From the NCBI GenBank assembly GCA_041495845.1, contig JBGQDM010000075.1, positions 1 to 15,593 on the forward strand: a stretch of DNA of 15,593 nt, in the 5' to 3' direction. This document shows positions 1 through 7,250 of this stretch, in pieces. The notes beneath the pieces are model-generated. The model was not told the DNA's origin, ran no database searches, and saw nothing but the letters and a program-made list of their open reading frames with translations. Position 1 is the stretch's first letter. The number at the start of each line of letters is the position of its first letter. Origin of the DNA: JBGQDM01 sp041495845. Its GTDB lineage: Bacteria > Acidobacteriota > Terriglobia > Terriglobales > Acidobacteriaceae. The position numbers were made by a program, and so were the translations under genes.

Positions 1-1004
1 AACGCGCCCAGATCAAGCCCGTCGTACTCGAAGCCAAAGAAGCGATTTCGCTGATCAACGGCACCCAGGCCATGCTGGCAGTGGGTTCACTGGCGCAGTT
101 GGCGGCGGAAACGCTGGTGGATTCCGCCGACGTCATCGGCGCGCTTTCGCTCGACGCTCTCCAGGGTACCGATGCCGCCTTTGACGAACGCATTCATCGC
201 GCCCGCCCGCATCCCGGACAATTACACACGGCCGAAAATCTTCGCCGCTTGCTCGCTGGCAGTCAGATTCGCGAGTCGCACCGCGACTGCGGGCGCGTGC
301 AGGACGCCTACTCCCTGCGCTGCATTCCGCAGGTCCACGGCGCCGTGCGCGACACGCTCGCCCACTGTCGCAGCGTCTTCGAAACCGAGCTGAATTCCGC
401 CGTCGACAATCCCCTGGTTTTCCTGAAGAACCCCAAGCTGCAAGACGGCGAAGGCGAGATTATCTCGGGCGGGAATTTCCATGGCGAGCCCTTGGCTTTC
501 GCTCTCGATTTTCTCGCGATCGCCCTCACCGCGCTGGCGGGAATTTCCGAGCGCCGCCTGGAGCGCATGGTAAATCCCGCGCTCAGCGAAGGTCTGCCCG
601 CATTTCTTGCGCCCGGCGCCGGACTCAACTCCGGATTCATGATGGCCCAGGTGACCGCGGCTGCTCTCGTCAGCGAAGACAAAATCCTGGCCCACCCTGC
701 TTCCGCCGATTCGATCACCACTTCCGGCAACAAAGAAGATTTTGTTTCCATGGGCATGGGCGCGGCGCTCAAGCTGCAACGCGTGGTGGAGAACGCGCGC
801 TACGTTCTGGCGATTGAAGCCATCGCTGCTGCCCAGGCGATTGACTTCCTCGCGCCGCTCAAGACCTCCAAGCCGGGTCAAGCCGCGCACGCCGCCATCC
901 GCAGCGTTTGCCCGTTCGTGGAAAAAGACCGCGTACTTGCAGGCGACTTCGCCCGCGTGGCCGAACTGCTCGCCAGCGGCAAGCTAGCTGAGGCAGTACG
1001 CTAG
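1..1004 (+). CDS. hutH: Histidine ammonia-lyase, C-terminal part (5' truncated by window edge)
   Basis: The frame is open from base 3 to the TAG at 1002-1004, giving about 333 residues of a family that usually has about 500. The enzyme removes ammonia from L-histidine to give urocanate, the first step of cytosolic histidine degradation. Visible family motifs are LINGTQAM near the window start, QDAYSLRC.PQVHGAVRD, AVDNPLVF, GNFHGEPLAFALD, SGFMMAQVTAAAL and GNKEDFVSMG. The Ala-Ser-Gly triad that cyclises into the MIO cofactor lies upstream and cannot be checked. The canonical NQEDHVSMG stretch reads NKEDFVSMG here, so a related aromatic amino acid lyase is not fully excluded, but the ED.VSMG form favours HutH. 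No other hut gene is in view; glgC follows after 186 bases. Confidence 0.87.
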   Translation, partial: RAQIKPVVLEAKEAISLINGTQAMLAVGSLAQLAAETLVDSADVIGALSLDALQGTDAAFDERIHRARPHPGQLHTAENLRRLLAGSQIRESHRDCGRVQDAYSLRCIPQVHGAVRDTLAHCRSVFETELNSAVDNPLVFLKNPKLQDGEGEIISGGNFHGEPLAFALDFLAIALTALAGISERRLERMVNPALSEGLPAFLAPGAGLNSGFMMAQVTAAALVSEDKILAHPASADSITTSGNKEDFVSMGMGAALKLQRVVENARYVLAIEAIAAAQAIDFLAPLKTSKPGQAAHAAIRSVCPFVEKDRVLAGDFARVAELLASGKLAEAVR

Positions 1005-1040
1005 CGCGCTGTCCCGTAGGCTCCGGTTATTCCTTCAAGG

Positions 1041-1077
1041 TGTCATCCTGAGCAAAGCGAAGGCCCTCTGCACTTCC
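1041..1077 (+). repeat. Dispersed TGTCATCCTGAGC-type repeat, copy A
   Basis: These 37 bases match 14864-14900 at 31 of 37 positions by direct alignment. The copy lies in the hutH-glgC intergenic region, on the same strand as both genes. The core TGTCATCCTGAGC..AGCGAAGG is a widespread intergenic repeat in Acidobacteria and some other phyla, often mistranslated as short proteins. Its function is unknown. Here it may act as a REP-like element, but no paired inverted copy is seen beside it. Confidence 0.6.
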
Positions 1078-1190
1078 TTGGCTGCGCAGACTCGCTCGCT
1101 TCGCCTGCATGCAACGACTCCGGCACTTCCTAGCTGTGGTACCATCTCCTTCCCCGGTGCGCGGGCGGCGCCGGGCGGAGCGGGCACGCG

Positions 1191-2441
1191 ATGAAGGACA
1201 CTCTCGGAGTCCTGCTGGCGGGGGGCGCGGGCGAGCGCCTCTACCCTCTGACGCGCGACCGGGCCAAACCGGCCGTCACCTTCGGCGGCATTTACCGCAT
1301 CATCGACATCACGCTTTCCAACTGCATTAACTCCGACCTCCGCCGTATCTACATCCTCACCCAGTACAAGGCGCTTTCACTGAACCGTCATATCCGCGAA
1401 GGCTGGAACATCGTGGCCCGCGAATTGGGCGAGTTCATCGAGATACTTCCCCCCATGAAGCGGGTGAGCGAGAACTGGTACATGGGCACCGCCGATGCCG
1501 TCTATCAGAACATTTACTCCATCGGCTCCGAGCAACCGCGGCATGTGCTCATTCTTTCCGGCGACCATATTTACAAAATGGACTACGGCAAAATGATGCA
1601 GCAGCATCAAGACTCCGCCGCCGACATCACCATGGCCACGCTGCTGGTCGAACCCAGCGACTGCTCGCGCTTTGGCGTCGTTGAAATGGACCGCGACAGC
1701 CGCATCGTCGGGTTTCAGGAGAAGCCGAAAGAAACCGAACTTCGCTCGCCGTTTGACCCCGGCAAAGTTTCCGTATCGATGGGCATCTATCTCTTCAATA
1801 CGGATGTGCTCATCCCGGTGCTGCTGAAGGATGCGGAAGATCCCAGCTCCAGTCACGACTTTGGCAAAGACATTCTGCCGAAAATGGTGGACGAATACCG
1901 CGTCTACTCCTACAACTTTGTCGACGAAAACAAGAATGAGGCGCACTACTGGCGCGATGTAGGCACTCTGGAAGCCTATTACGAGGCCAATATGGACGTG
2001 GTTTCGGTCTCGCCGGTATTCAACCTCTACGATGAAGAATGGCTCATCCGCACCCATCAGCGCCAATATCCGCCCGCCAAATTCGTGTTTGCTGAAACCG
2101 GCCGTACCGGCATGGCCGTGGATTCCATCGTTTCCCACGGCTGCATCATTTCCGGCGGCTCGGTGAAGAACAGCCTGCTCTCGCCCAATGTGCGCATCAA
2201 CTCCTACAGCGAAGTGGACGCCAGCATTCTCTTCTCCCACGTCAACATCGGCCGTCACTGCAAGATCCGTCGCGCCATCGTTGACCGCGATGCCCACATT
2301 CCTGAGGGCACTTCCATTGGCTACGATCTGGAAGCGGATCGCTCCCGCTACTTCGTGACCGAAAGCGGGATCACGGTAGTCACGCGCGATTACTCGCTGT
2401 TTGAAAATCCTGTGACCGTCGACTACTTCACCAGCGAGTAG
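1191..2441 (+). CDS. glgC: Glucose-1-phosphate adenylyltransferase (ADP-glucose pyrophosphorylase)
   Basis: The 416-residue protein has the normal length for GlgC. It makes ADP-glucose from ATP and glucose-1-phosphate, the committed and allosterically controlled step of bacterial glycogen synthesis. The N-terminal nucleotidyltransferase domain shows LAGGAGERLYPLT.DRAKPAV (residues about 8-30), the ILSGDHIYKMDY metal/nucleotide region (about 119-130), GFQEKPKE and the HYWRDVGTLEAYYEANMD motif. The C-terminal third carries the isoleucine/valine-spaced repeats of a left-handed beta-helix (VKNSLLSPNVRI, SILFSHVNIG, RRAIVDRDAHI). The ATG at 1191 follows GGCGGAG at 1174-1180, a reasonable ribosome binding site. 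No glycogen synthase or branching enzyme is nearby, so the gene stands alone. Confidence 0.96.
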   Translation: MKDTLGVLLAGGAGERLYPLTRDRAKPAVTFGGIYRIIDITLSNCINSDLRRIYILTQYKALSLNRHIREGWNIVARELGEFIEILPPMKRVSENWYMGTADAVYQNIYSIGSEQPRHVLILSGDHIYKMDYGKMMQQHQDSAADITMATLLVEPSDCSRFGVVEMDRDSRIVGFQEKPKETELRSPFDPGKVSVSMGIYLFNTDVLIPVLLKDAEDPSSSHDFGKDILPKMVDEYRVYSYNFVDENKNEAHYWRDVGTLEAYYEANMDVVSVSPVFNLYDEEWLIRTHQRQYPPAKFVFAETGRTGMAVDSIVSHGCIISGGSVKNSLLSPNVRINSYSEVDASILFSHVNIGRHCKIRRAIVDRDAHIPEGTSIGYDLEADRSRYFVTESGITVVTRDYSLFENPVTVDYFTSE

Positions 2442-2480
2442 GAGAGTCGGCCGAGTGCGGTCGTCGCTCCGTGATAAGGG

Positions 2481-2510
2481 TTGGTGTCACCCACGCCGAG
2501 TCGCTACAAT
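2481..2510 (+). promoter_or_regulatory. Possible sigma70-type promoter for the M13 peptidase gene
   Basis: TTGGTG at 2481-2486 and TACAAT at 2505-2510 are separated by 18 bases. The -10 matches TATAAT at five of six positions; the -35 keeps only TTG. Transcription would begin near 2517, leaving a leader of about 36 bases before the ATG at 2553, which agrees with that start choice. Confidence 0.35.
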
Positions 2511-2552
2511 GTTCCATTGGTCGATCCTAATTTGCCCCCTCCGAGGAAAGCG

Positions 2553-4622
2553 ATGCGTAGTCTTCTTACTCTAGCGTTCGCCTGCGTTCTCTTATTTGCG
2601 CTCCCTGCGGCAGCGCAGTCTGCCCCGCACCTTTCGCACTTCGATCCGATGCAGGCAGACCGCAACCTGGATCCTTGCCAGGACTTTTTCCAGTACTCCT
2701 GCAGCAAGTGGATTTCCGCCAATCCCATTCCAAACGATCAGGTCTACTGGACCACCGCCAGCGGCCTGCGCTTGTGGAATGAGAATGTGCTGCGGGAAAC
2801 GCTGGAGCGCGCCGCCGCCGATACCGCCAACCGTTCCCGCCTTGAGCACCAGATCGGTGATTACTGGGCCGCATGCATGGATGAAACCGGCATGGACGCT
2901 CGTGGCGTCCGCGACCTGACCACCGAATTGGATCGGATTGCAAAGCTGCGCAGCAAGGCAGATCTGATCGAGGCCGTGGCCCATCTGCACCAGACTCTTC
3001 CTGGCGCCGCGCAGCAAGGCAACAACCAGACCCAAGCTCCGCTTTTCGGCTTCACCGCATTGCAGGATTATGGCGATGCTTCGCTGGTGGTAGCCGGCTT
3101 TGACCAGGGTGGCATGACCCTGCCCGGACGCGACTTCTACCTCAAAGACGACGCCCGCTCCGTCGAACTCCGCGGCCAATACCAGGAACACATTCGCAAA
3201 ATGCTGGAGCTCGCCGGAGAGGCAAGCAGCCAGACCGCCGGCGACGCCGTCATCGTGCTCACCCTAGAAACCGCTCTGGCCAAAGCCGCCATGGATAACG
3301 TCGCCCGCCGCGATCCCAAGAACGTCAACAACCCGATGACGCTGGAGCAAGTGCAGGCGCTCACTCCTTCGCTGGACTGGAAGCGCTACCTGCAGCTGGT
3401 GGGTGCGCCCGCGCCGAAGCATTATCTCGTTTCAGCGCCCAGTTTTTTCCGGAGCCTCGAAGAGTTGCTGCAACAGCATCCGCTCGAACACTGGCAGACC
3501 TATCTGCGCTGGCAAGTGATTCACTACTCGGCCGCCTTCATGGCCCAACCCTTCGCCGACGAAAACTTCGATTTCTTCGCTCGCAAACTCTCCGGCGCCA
3601 AGGAACAGGTACCGCGCTGGCGGCGCTGTGTGCGCAACGCTGATCGCGACCTGGGAGAAGCCCTCGGCAAGGCCTACGTGGACCGCGCTTTCCCGCCCGA
3701 GAGCAAGCGCCGCATGCTGGAATTGGTACGCGACATCGAAAATGCGCTCGATCGCAACATCAACACCCTCGAGTGGATGAGCCCGGCCACCAAACAGCAG
3801 GCCAAGAAGAAACTGCGCGCCATCGAAGAGAAGATTGGGTACCCAAGCCAGTGGCGCGATTATTCTTCGGTCAAGATTACTCGCGCCAGCCTGCTGGAAA
3901 ATGTGCGTCAGTCGTCCGGCTTTGAATTCAGCCGCCAGTTACAAAAAGTCGGCAAGCCGGTGGATCGCGCCGAGTGGGGGATGACGCCGCCCACCATCAA
4001 CGCCTACTACGATCCCCAGCTCAATACCATCAACTTCCCCGCCGGCATCTTGCAGCCGCCGTTCTTCGACAGTTTGCGCGACGCCGCGGTGAACTATGCC
4101 GGCATCGGCTCGGTCATTGGCCACGAAATCATTCACGGGTTCGACGATCAAGGCCGCAAGTTCGACGCCGACGGTAACCTGCGCGACTGGTGGACCCCGG
4201 AAGACGGCAAGGCCTACGACGCGCGCGGCAAGTGCATCGCCGACGAGTACACGCAGGATGTTCCCGATGCTGGGGTGAAGCAAAATGGACTCTTGACCCA
4301 GGGTGAAGACACCGCTGACAACGGCGGCGTCCGCCTCGCCCTCGCCGCCCTCGAAGCCAAACTCAAACGCGACGGCAAGACCCTCGATGACAAAGGTACC
4401 GACGGCTGGACCAACCGCCAGCGCTTCTACTTAGCCTATGGCAATGTCTGGTGCGCCCAGGCCCGGCCAGAGATCCTGCGCGTGCTCGTGCTCACCAATC
4501 CCCACTCGTTCTCGCGCTATCGCGTGAACAACGTGGTCACCAACCAGCCCGAGTTCAGCCAGGCTTTCGGCTGCAAGAAAGGTCAGCCCATGGCTCGCGA
4601 GAACGCCTGCCGGGTGTGGTGA
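2553..4622 (+). CDS. Secreted M13-family (neprilysin/PepO-like) zinc metallopeptidase
   Basis: The 689-residue protein starts at the ATG at 2553, because GAGGAAAG lies just upstream (2543-2550) and a clean signal peptide follows (MRSLLTLAF...ALPAAAQ). A TTG in the same frame at 2481 would add 24 residues with no signal character. M13 enzymes cleave peptides outside the cytoplasm. The N-terminal PCQDFFQYSCSKW block, the NAYYDPQLNTINFPAGILQPPFF block, the zinc site HEIIH at residues 524-528 and the C-terminal CRVW are all diagnostic. The third zinc ligand should be E585 in GEDTADNGG; most relatives have ENIAD, so Asn to Asp is a variation. Substrate cannot be deduced. The gene lies between glgC and a secreted thiol oxidoreductase with no sign of functional linkage. 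Confidence 0.94.
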   Translation: MRSLLTLAFACVLLFALPAAAQSAPHLSHFDPMQADRNLDPCQDFFQYSCSKWISANPIPNDQVYWTTASGLRLWNENVLRETLERAAADTANRSRLEHQIGDYWAACMDETGMDARGVRDLTTELDRIAKLRSKADLIEAVAHLHQTLPGAAQQGNNQTQAPLFGFTALQDYGDASLVVAGFDQGGMTLPGRDFYLKDDARSVELRGQYQEHIRKMLELAGEASSQTAGDAVIVLTLETALAKAAMDNVARRDPKNVNNPMTLEQVQALTPSLDWKRYLQLVGAPAPKHYLVSAPSFFRSLEELLQQHPLEHWQTYLRWQVIHYSAAFMAQPFADENFDFFARKLSGAKEQVPRWRRCVRNADRDLGEALGKAYVDRAFPPESKRRMLELVRDIENALDRNINTLEWMSPATKQQAKKKLRAIEEKIGYPSQWRDYSSVKITRASLLENVRQSSGFEFSRQLQKVGKPVDRAEWGMTPPTINAYYDPQLNTINFPAGILQPPFFDSLRDAAVNYAGIGSVIGHEIIHGFDDQGRKFDADGNLRDWWTPEDGKAYDARGKCIADEYTQDVPDAGVKQNGLLTQGEDTADNGGVRLALAALEAKLKRDGKTLDDKGTDGWTNRQRFYLAYGNVWCAQARPEILRVLVLTNPHSFSRYRVNNVVTNQPEFSQAFGCKKGQPMARENACRVW

Positions 4623-4726
4623 GAAGCCGGGCCTTCCGCTAACATAGAGGGAATGCTCAGAAGGCCGCCGCTGCATCCAACGAGCAGACTTCAACCCTCC
4701 ATCAGGGGGATCAATTGGAAGGCAAA

Positions 4727-5308
4727 ATGAAAAAAGCACTCCTGACACTGCTGACAACACTTCTGCTGACGTCGCTGGCCACCGCTGGTGATCCTTCGAT
4801 GCTCAAGCCGCCCAAGGGCTCTAGGGTCGCGATCGTGGTCTTTGAAGACCTGCAATGTCCTGACTGCCGCCTCGCCGCTCCCCTGATCGAGGAAGCGGGC
4901 CGTACCTACAAGATTCCGGTGGTGCGCCACGACTTCCCGCTTGCCAAGCACAACTGGTCGTTCGATGCCGCGGTCATCGCTCGCTATTTCGACACGCACT
5001 CCAAGCAGTTGGGGAACGCCTTCCGCGACTACGTGTTCGAGCACCAGTTGGAAATCACGCCCGAGACTCTGCGCAGCTATGCGGAAAAATTCGCGGCTGC
5101 GCACAAGACTACTGTTCCCTTTGCCGTAGACCCGCTGGGCAAGCTGGCGGCCCTGGTCAACGCGGACCGTGACCTGGGCAAGACCATCGGCATTGAGCAC
5201 ACGCCGACCATCTACGTTGTCAGCAACCGCACCGTCGGCACGCCCTTTGTGGAGATCGTAAAGCGCGACCAGCTCTACCAGTTGATTGATTCCATGCTGA
5301 AGGAATAA
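4727..5308 (+). CDS. Secreted DsbA-like thiol oxidoreductase (thioredoxin fold, CPDC)
   Basis: The 193-residue protein has a signal peptide (MKKALLTLL...LATAG) and a thioredoxin-fold domain with the active site C44-P-D-C47 in FEDLQCPDCRLA and a cis-proline at residue 160 (HTPTIYVV). The helical insert between them fits the DsbA-like Thioredoxin_4 group, which handles disulfides in exported proteins. The ATG at 4727 was chosen because GGAAGG at 4717-4722 precedes it; an in-frame TTG at 4715 would add four residues. The dipeptide PD between the cysteines is uncommon; CPHC or CPYC is more usual. The gene is convergent with the selenocysteine peroxiredoxin gene, whose stop is only 46 bases away. 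Oxidase versus reductase or isomerase role cannot be decided. Confidence 0.85.
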   Translation: MKKALLTLLTTLLLTSLATAGDPSMLKPPKGSRVAIVVFEDLQCPDCRLAAPLIEEAGRTYKIPVVRHDFPLAKHNWSFDAAVIARYFDTHSKQLGNAFRDYVFEHQLEITPETLRSYAEKFAAAHKTTVPFAVDPLGKLAALVNADRDLGKTIGIEHTPTIYVVSNRTVGTPFVEIVKRDQLYQLIDSMLKE

Positions 5309-5325
5309 GCCACGGGTCGCGTGGC
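5309..5325. terminator. Stem-loop between convergent genes, possible weak terminator
   Basis: GCCACG (5309-5314) and CGTGGC (5320-5325) form a perfect six-pair stem with a five-base loop, starting directly after the TAA of the DsbA-like gene. No T-run follows on the plus strand, so it is not a classical intrinsic terminator. It might still block 3' exonucleases or help end transcription between two convergent genes. Confidence 0.3.
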
Positions 5326-5353
5326 GACGGCCGCCCTCGGCGAACTCTGCGTT

Positions 5354-5851
5354 CTAGATTTTTGGTTTCCCCAGCCCGCCCAGCACCGCCAGCAATTCTT
5401 CATTATCCGGTTGCTGATCCAGCGGACAGATTTTCGCAAATGCGATCTTCCCGTCCCGATCCACAATGAACACGGCCCGTTCGCTGATGCCGGCCACCGG
5501 GGGAGCGTCACGCAGAATGCCGTACTTCCGCGTCACTTCCGCGTGCGGGTAGTAGTCGGAGCAGAGCGGCAAATCCATCATGCCGATCTCTTTCTTCTGC
5601 CAGGCAATGTGGCTGGGGATTGAATCTACGCTGATGTCCAGGACCTGGGCATTGAGCGCGGCGAACTTCTCCAGATCGGAGTTGAGCGCCGGCAACTGCG
5701 CCGATCAAGTCGGGGTCCAGTCCAGCGGATGAAAGGCGATGACCACGTTCTGCCGGCCGCGGAAGTCACTCAGCCGCACCCGATGCTCACGCTCTCCCGT
5801 GACCGCCGGCAGGTCGAAATCCGGCGCGCGATCCCCCACCTTCAGAGCCAT
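5354..5851 (-). CDS. Peroxiredoxin (AhpC/TSA, AhpE-like) with selenocysteine at the peroxidatic position
   Basis: Reading the TGA at 5707-5705 as Sec gives one 165-residue protein from the ATG at 5851 to the TAG at 5354. The N-terminus is a normal peroxiredoxin start (MALKVGDRAPDFDLPAVTGE, then RLSDFRGRQNVVIAFHPLDWTPT). The TGA is residue 49, exactly where the peroxidatic Cys sits in the conserved P..WTP.C motif, and the frame resumes with SAQLPALNSDLEKF. Downstream are LPLCSDYYPHAEVTRKYG (Cys97 may resolve), GISERAVFIVD and a second Cys at 142. Peroxiredoxins reduce hydroperoxides at the expense of thiols; Sec in place of Cys is known in some bacterial members. A hairpin follows the TGA (separate entry). 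A reader stopping at TGA would see only a 48-codon stub or a headless C-terminal piece. No clear ribosome binding site precedes the ATG. Confidence 0.9.
5674..5707 (-). promoter_or_regulatory. Putative bacterial SECIS hairpin of the peroxiredoxin gene
   Basis: Reading the minus strand from the Sec codon, GATCGG (5706-5701) pairs perfectly with CCGATC (5679-5674), and AGTTG (5697-5693) pairs with CAACT (5684-5680). A three-base bulge (CGC) lies on the 5' side only. The apical loop is CCGGCGCT, with its two G at 15-16 bases after the TGA. Bacterial SECIS elements, bound by SelB, lie directly downstream of the Sec UGA and carry guanines in the apical loop, so shape and distance fit. It lies inside the coding sequence and so must satisfy both functions. 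Confidence 0.65.
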
Positions 5852-5904
5852 GGGTTCAGTCTATGGGTTTCCCACCAGCGCGAGCAAGAATCCCCCAAAA
5901 ACGT

Positions 5905-5929
5905 AAAGGGCGGCCTGGTGCGCCGCCCT
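5905..5929 (-). terminator. Intrinsic terminator of the cold-shock gene
   Basis: On the minus strand AGGGCGGC (5929-5922) and GCCGCCCT (5914-5907) form a perfect eight-pair GC-rich stem with a seven-base loop, followed by TTTACGTTTTT. It lies 20 bases past the cspA-like stop codon and upstream of the peroxiredoxin start, so the two minus-strand genes are probably separate transcription units. Confidence 0.78.
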
Positions 5930-5949
5930 CGCAAAACTCCGGCCTGCCT

Positions 5950-6150
5950 TTAGACTGCCCGGACGTTCTCCGCCTGCCAGCCCTTCGGACCCTTGACCAA
6001 GTCAAACTGCACCTGCTGGCCCTCTTGCAGGCTGCGAAAGCCCTGCGATTGGATGGCTGAAAAATGCACGAATACATCTTCTCCGTTGGGACGGCTGATG
6101 AATCCGTAGCCTTTGGCGTCGTTAAACCACTTCACTGTTCCTTGTTCCAT
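5950..6150 (-). CDS. Cold-shock domain protein, CspA family
   Basis: The 66-residue protein is a complete single cold-shock domain (five-stranded OB fold) that binds single-stranded RNA and DNA and melts mRNA structure. It starts MEQGTVKWFNDAKGYGFI and contains both RNA-binding motifs: RNP1 KGYGFI (residues 13-18) and RNP2 VFVHF (26-30). Length and sequence are standard. The ATG at 6150 lacks a good ribosome binding site; the upstream bases read TTAGCACCATC. The 5' side opens into a long non-coding region, and cspA-type genes often have long regulatory leaders. Which paralogue this is, and whether it is cold-induced, cannot be read from the sequence. Confidence 0.97.
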   Translation of the reverse strand: MEQGTVKWFNDAKGYGFISRPNGEDVFVHFSAIQSQGFRSLQEGQQVQFDLVKGPKGWQAENVRAV

Positions 6151-6709
6151 GATGGTGCTAAAAACCTCGATATCGCTTTGGATTTGCGCTGAGTCGCTGG
6201 GACTTCTGCAGGCAGGTCACGCTGAAAGCAGGTGGAACTGGTTACTGCAAAAAACCGCAAAGATCAAACGCATCTATAGGATACAAGACCAAGAAAAAAT
6301 CCACAAGCCGCCTCCTGTAGACGGACCACGGCCCCGAACAGGGAATCCATGATCCAGTCGCGTAGGAGGGGGTAACGTTAGACTGACACGGAGCCTAGAA
6401 ACCACGGGGCTCCCGGTCAATAAGAAACGAGTTTTGTTCTGTTTTCCGAACACGCTCGGGAAGGCGCTTTGCCATTTCAATGTAAGTAATGATTGTTCAT
6501 ATAGATAGACGCACTGGTTGACGCTCGTCCTCTCCCCTGATCTGTGGAAATCTTGCCACAGTGCTCCGTTTCTGTTCCAAAATGGGAAATTCTGCGCCAA
6601 GTGACCTTCTGCCCTCCCGTCTCCAGCCCACTTGGCCACCGCTTTGCACCACTGCAGGCAGCTTGCTAACCCCGCCCCCAGAACACACAATGGATGGCAA
6701 GGTGACATC
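6151..6709. other. Divergent intergenic region without recognisable gene
   Basis: No convincing coding frame lies in these 559 bases. It separates the minus-strand cold-shock gene from the plus-strand LPPGL-repeat gene and should hold both promoters and perhaps a long cold-shock mRNA leader. On the minus strand a TATAGA near 6280 could be a -10 box, without a convincing -35. On the plus strand there are two small stem-loops: GGAGCC/GGCTCC at 6390-6395 and 6408-6413, and CTGTGG/CCACAG at 6542-6547 and 6556-6561. TAACGTTA at 6372-6379 is an eight-base palindrome. Base composition is more AT-rich than the flanking genes around 6420-6520. No known riboswitch class was recognised. Confidence 0.5.
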
Positions 6710-7201
6710 ATGACGATTCGAACCTTCCCCATGCTGTTCGCAGCCATCGTTGGTTTCGCATTGCTCCCCGGCTCCGCCTTCGGCCAAGGCCAGGGTAACG
6801 GCCACAACAAGCACCAGGCCCAAGGCGACGACGACCGGGACAACCGCCAGGACGGTGATGATCGTCATCGCGGCTCTCGGGCTACCGTCACCATCGTCTT
6901 TGGCGGCCCTGATCGGGACATCATTCGCGACTATTACCATCGCCGCGGATCAAACCTGCCTCCCGGTTTGGCCAAGCGGAACGGAAATCTGCCTCCGGGC
7001 CTGCAAAAGCACCTGGAGCGCAATGGCACGCTTCCCCCCGGACTGCAAAAGCGGTTCAGTCCTTTTCCCGACGATCTGGAACGTCGCTTACCGCGGTTGC
7101 CAAGTATCTACCGCCGTGGCACCATCGGCGTCGACATCGTAATTTTGGACCGGCGGACGCAGAGGATCGTTGACATCGTGCACGATATCCTGCGGCCCTA
7201 G
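6710..7201 (+). CDS. Secreted LPPGL-repeat protein (CigR/RcnB-like region)
   Basis: The 163-residue protein starts at the ATG at 6710, with AAGGTG at 6699-6704 as ribosome binding site. A signal peptide (MTIRTFPMLFAAIVGFALLPGSAFG) suggests export. A low-complexity, highly charged stretch follows (about residues 26-57; Gln, Asn, His, then Asp/Arg). Next come three copies of LPPGL(A/Q)K at residues 83, 94 and 108, separated by short RNG-type linkers. The C-terminus (GVDIVILDRRTQRIVDIVHDIL) looks like a small beta-hairpin and helix. Repeats and C-terminus resemble proteins annotated as CigR or RcnB-like; the biochemical role of such proteins in Acidobacteria is unknown. It is 49 bases upstream of the TlpA-like gene, so co-transcription is possible. 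Confidence 0.8.
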   Translation: MTIRTFPMLFAAIVGFALLPGSAFGQGQGNGHNKHQAQGDDDRDNRQDGDDRHRGSRATVTIVFGGPDRDIIRDYYHRRGSNLPPGLAKRNGNLPPGLQKHLERNGTLPPGLQKRFSPFPDDLERRLPRLPSIYRRGTIGVDIVILDRRTQRIVDIVHDILRP

Positions 7202-7250
7202 GCCTCAAGCGAACCCGAAACCCTTCCCGCCTCGCGGGCATCTGAGACGC

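Noticed and set aside
1377..2297. Open frame of 306 codons antisense to glgC
   Set aside because: Shadow of glgC; composition is His/Val/Ala-biased as expected of an antisense frame and no family is recognised.
5354..5707. Peroxiredoxin as a pseudogene with a nonsense mutation or sequencing error
   Set aside because: The frame is otherwise intact on both sides with no indel, the TGA falls exactly on the catalytic Cys codon, a hairpin follows, and selD shows the same pattern.
7226..7238. CCCGC/GCGGG hairpin between the LPPGL gene and the TlpA-like gene as a terminator
   Set aside because: Only five pairs and no T-run follows.
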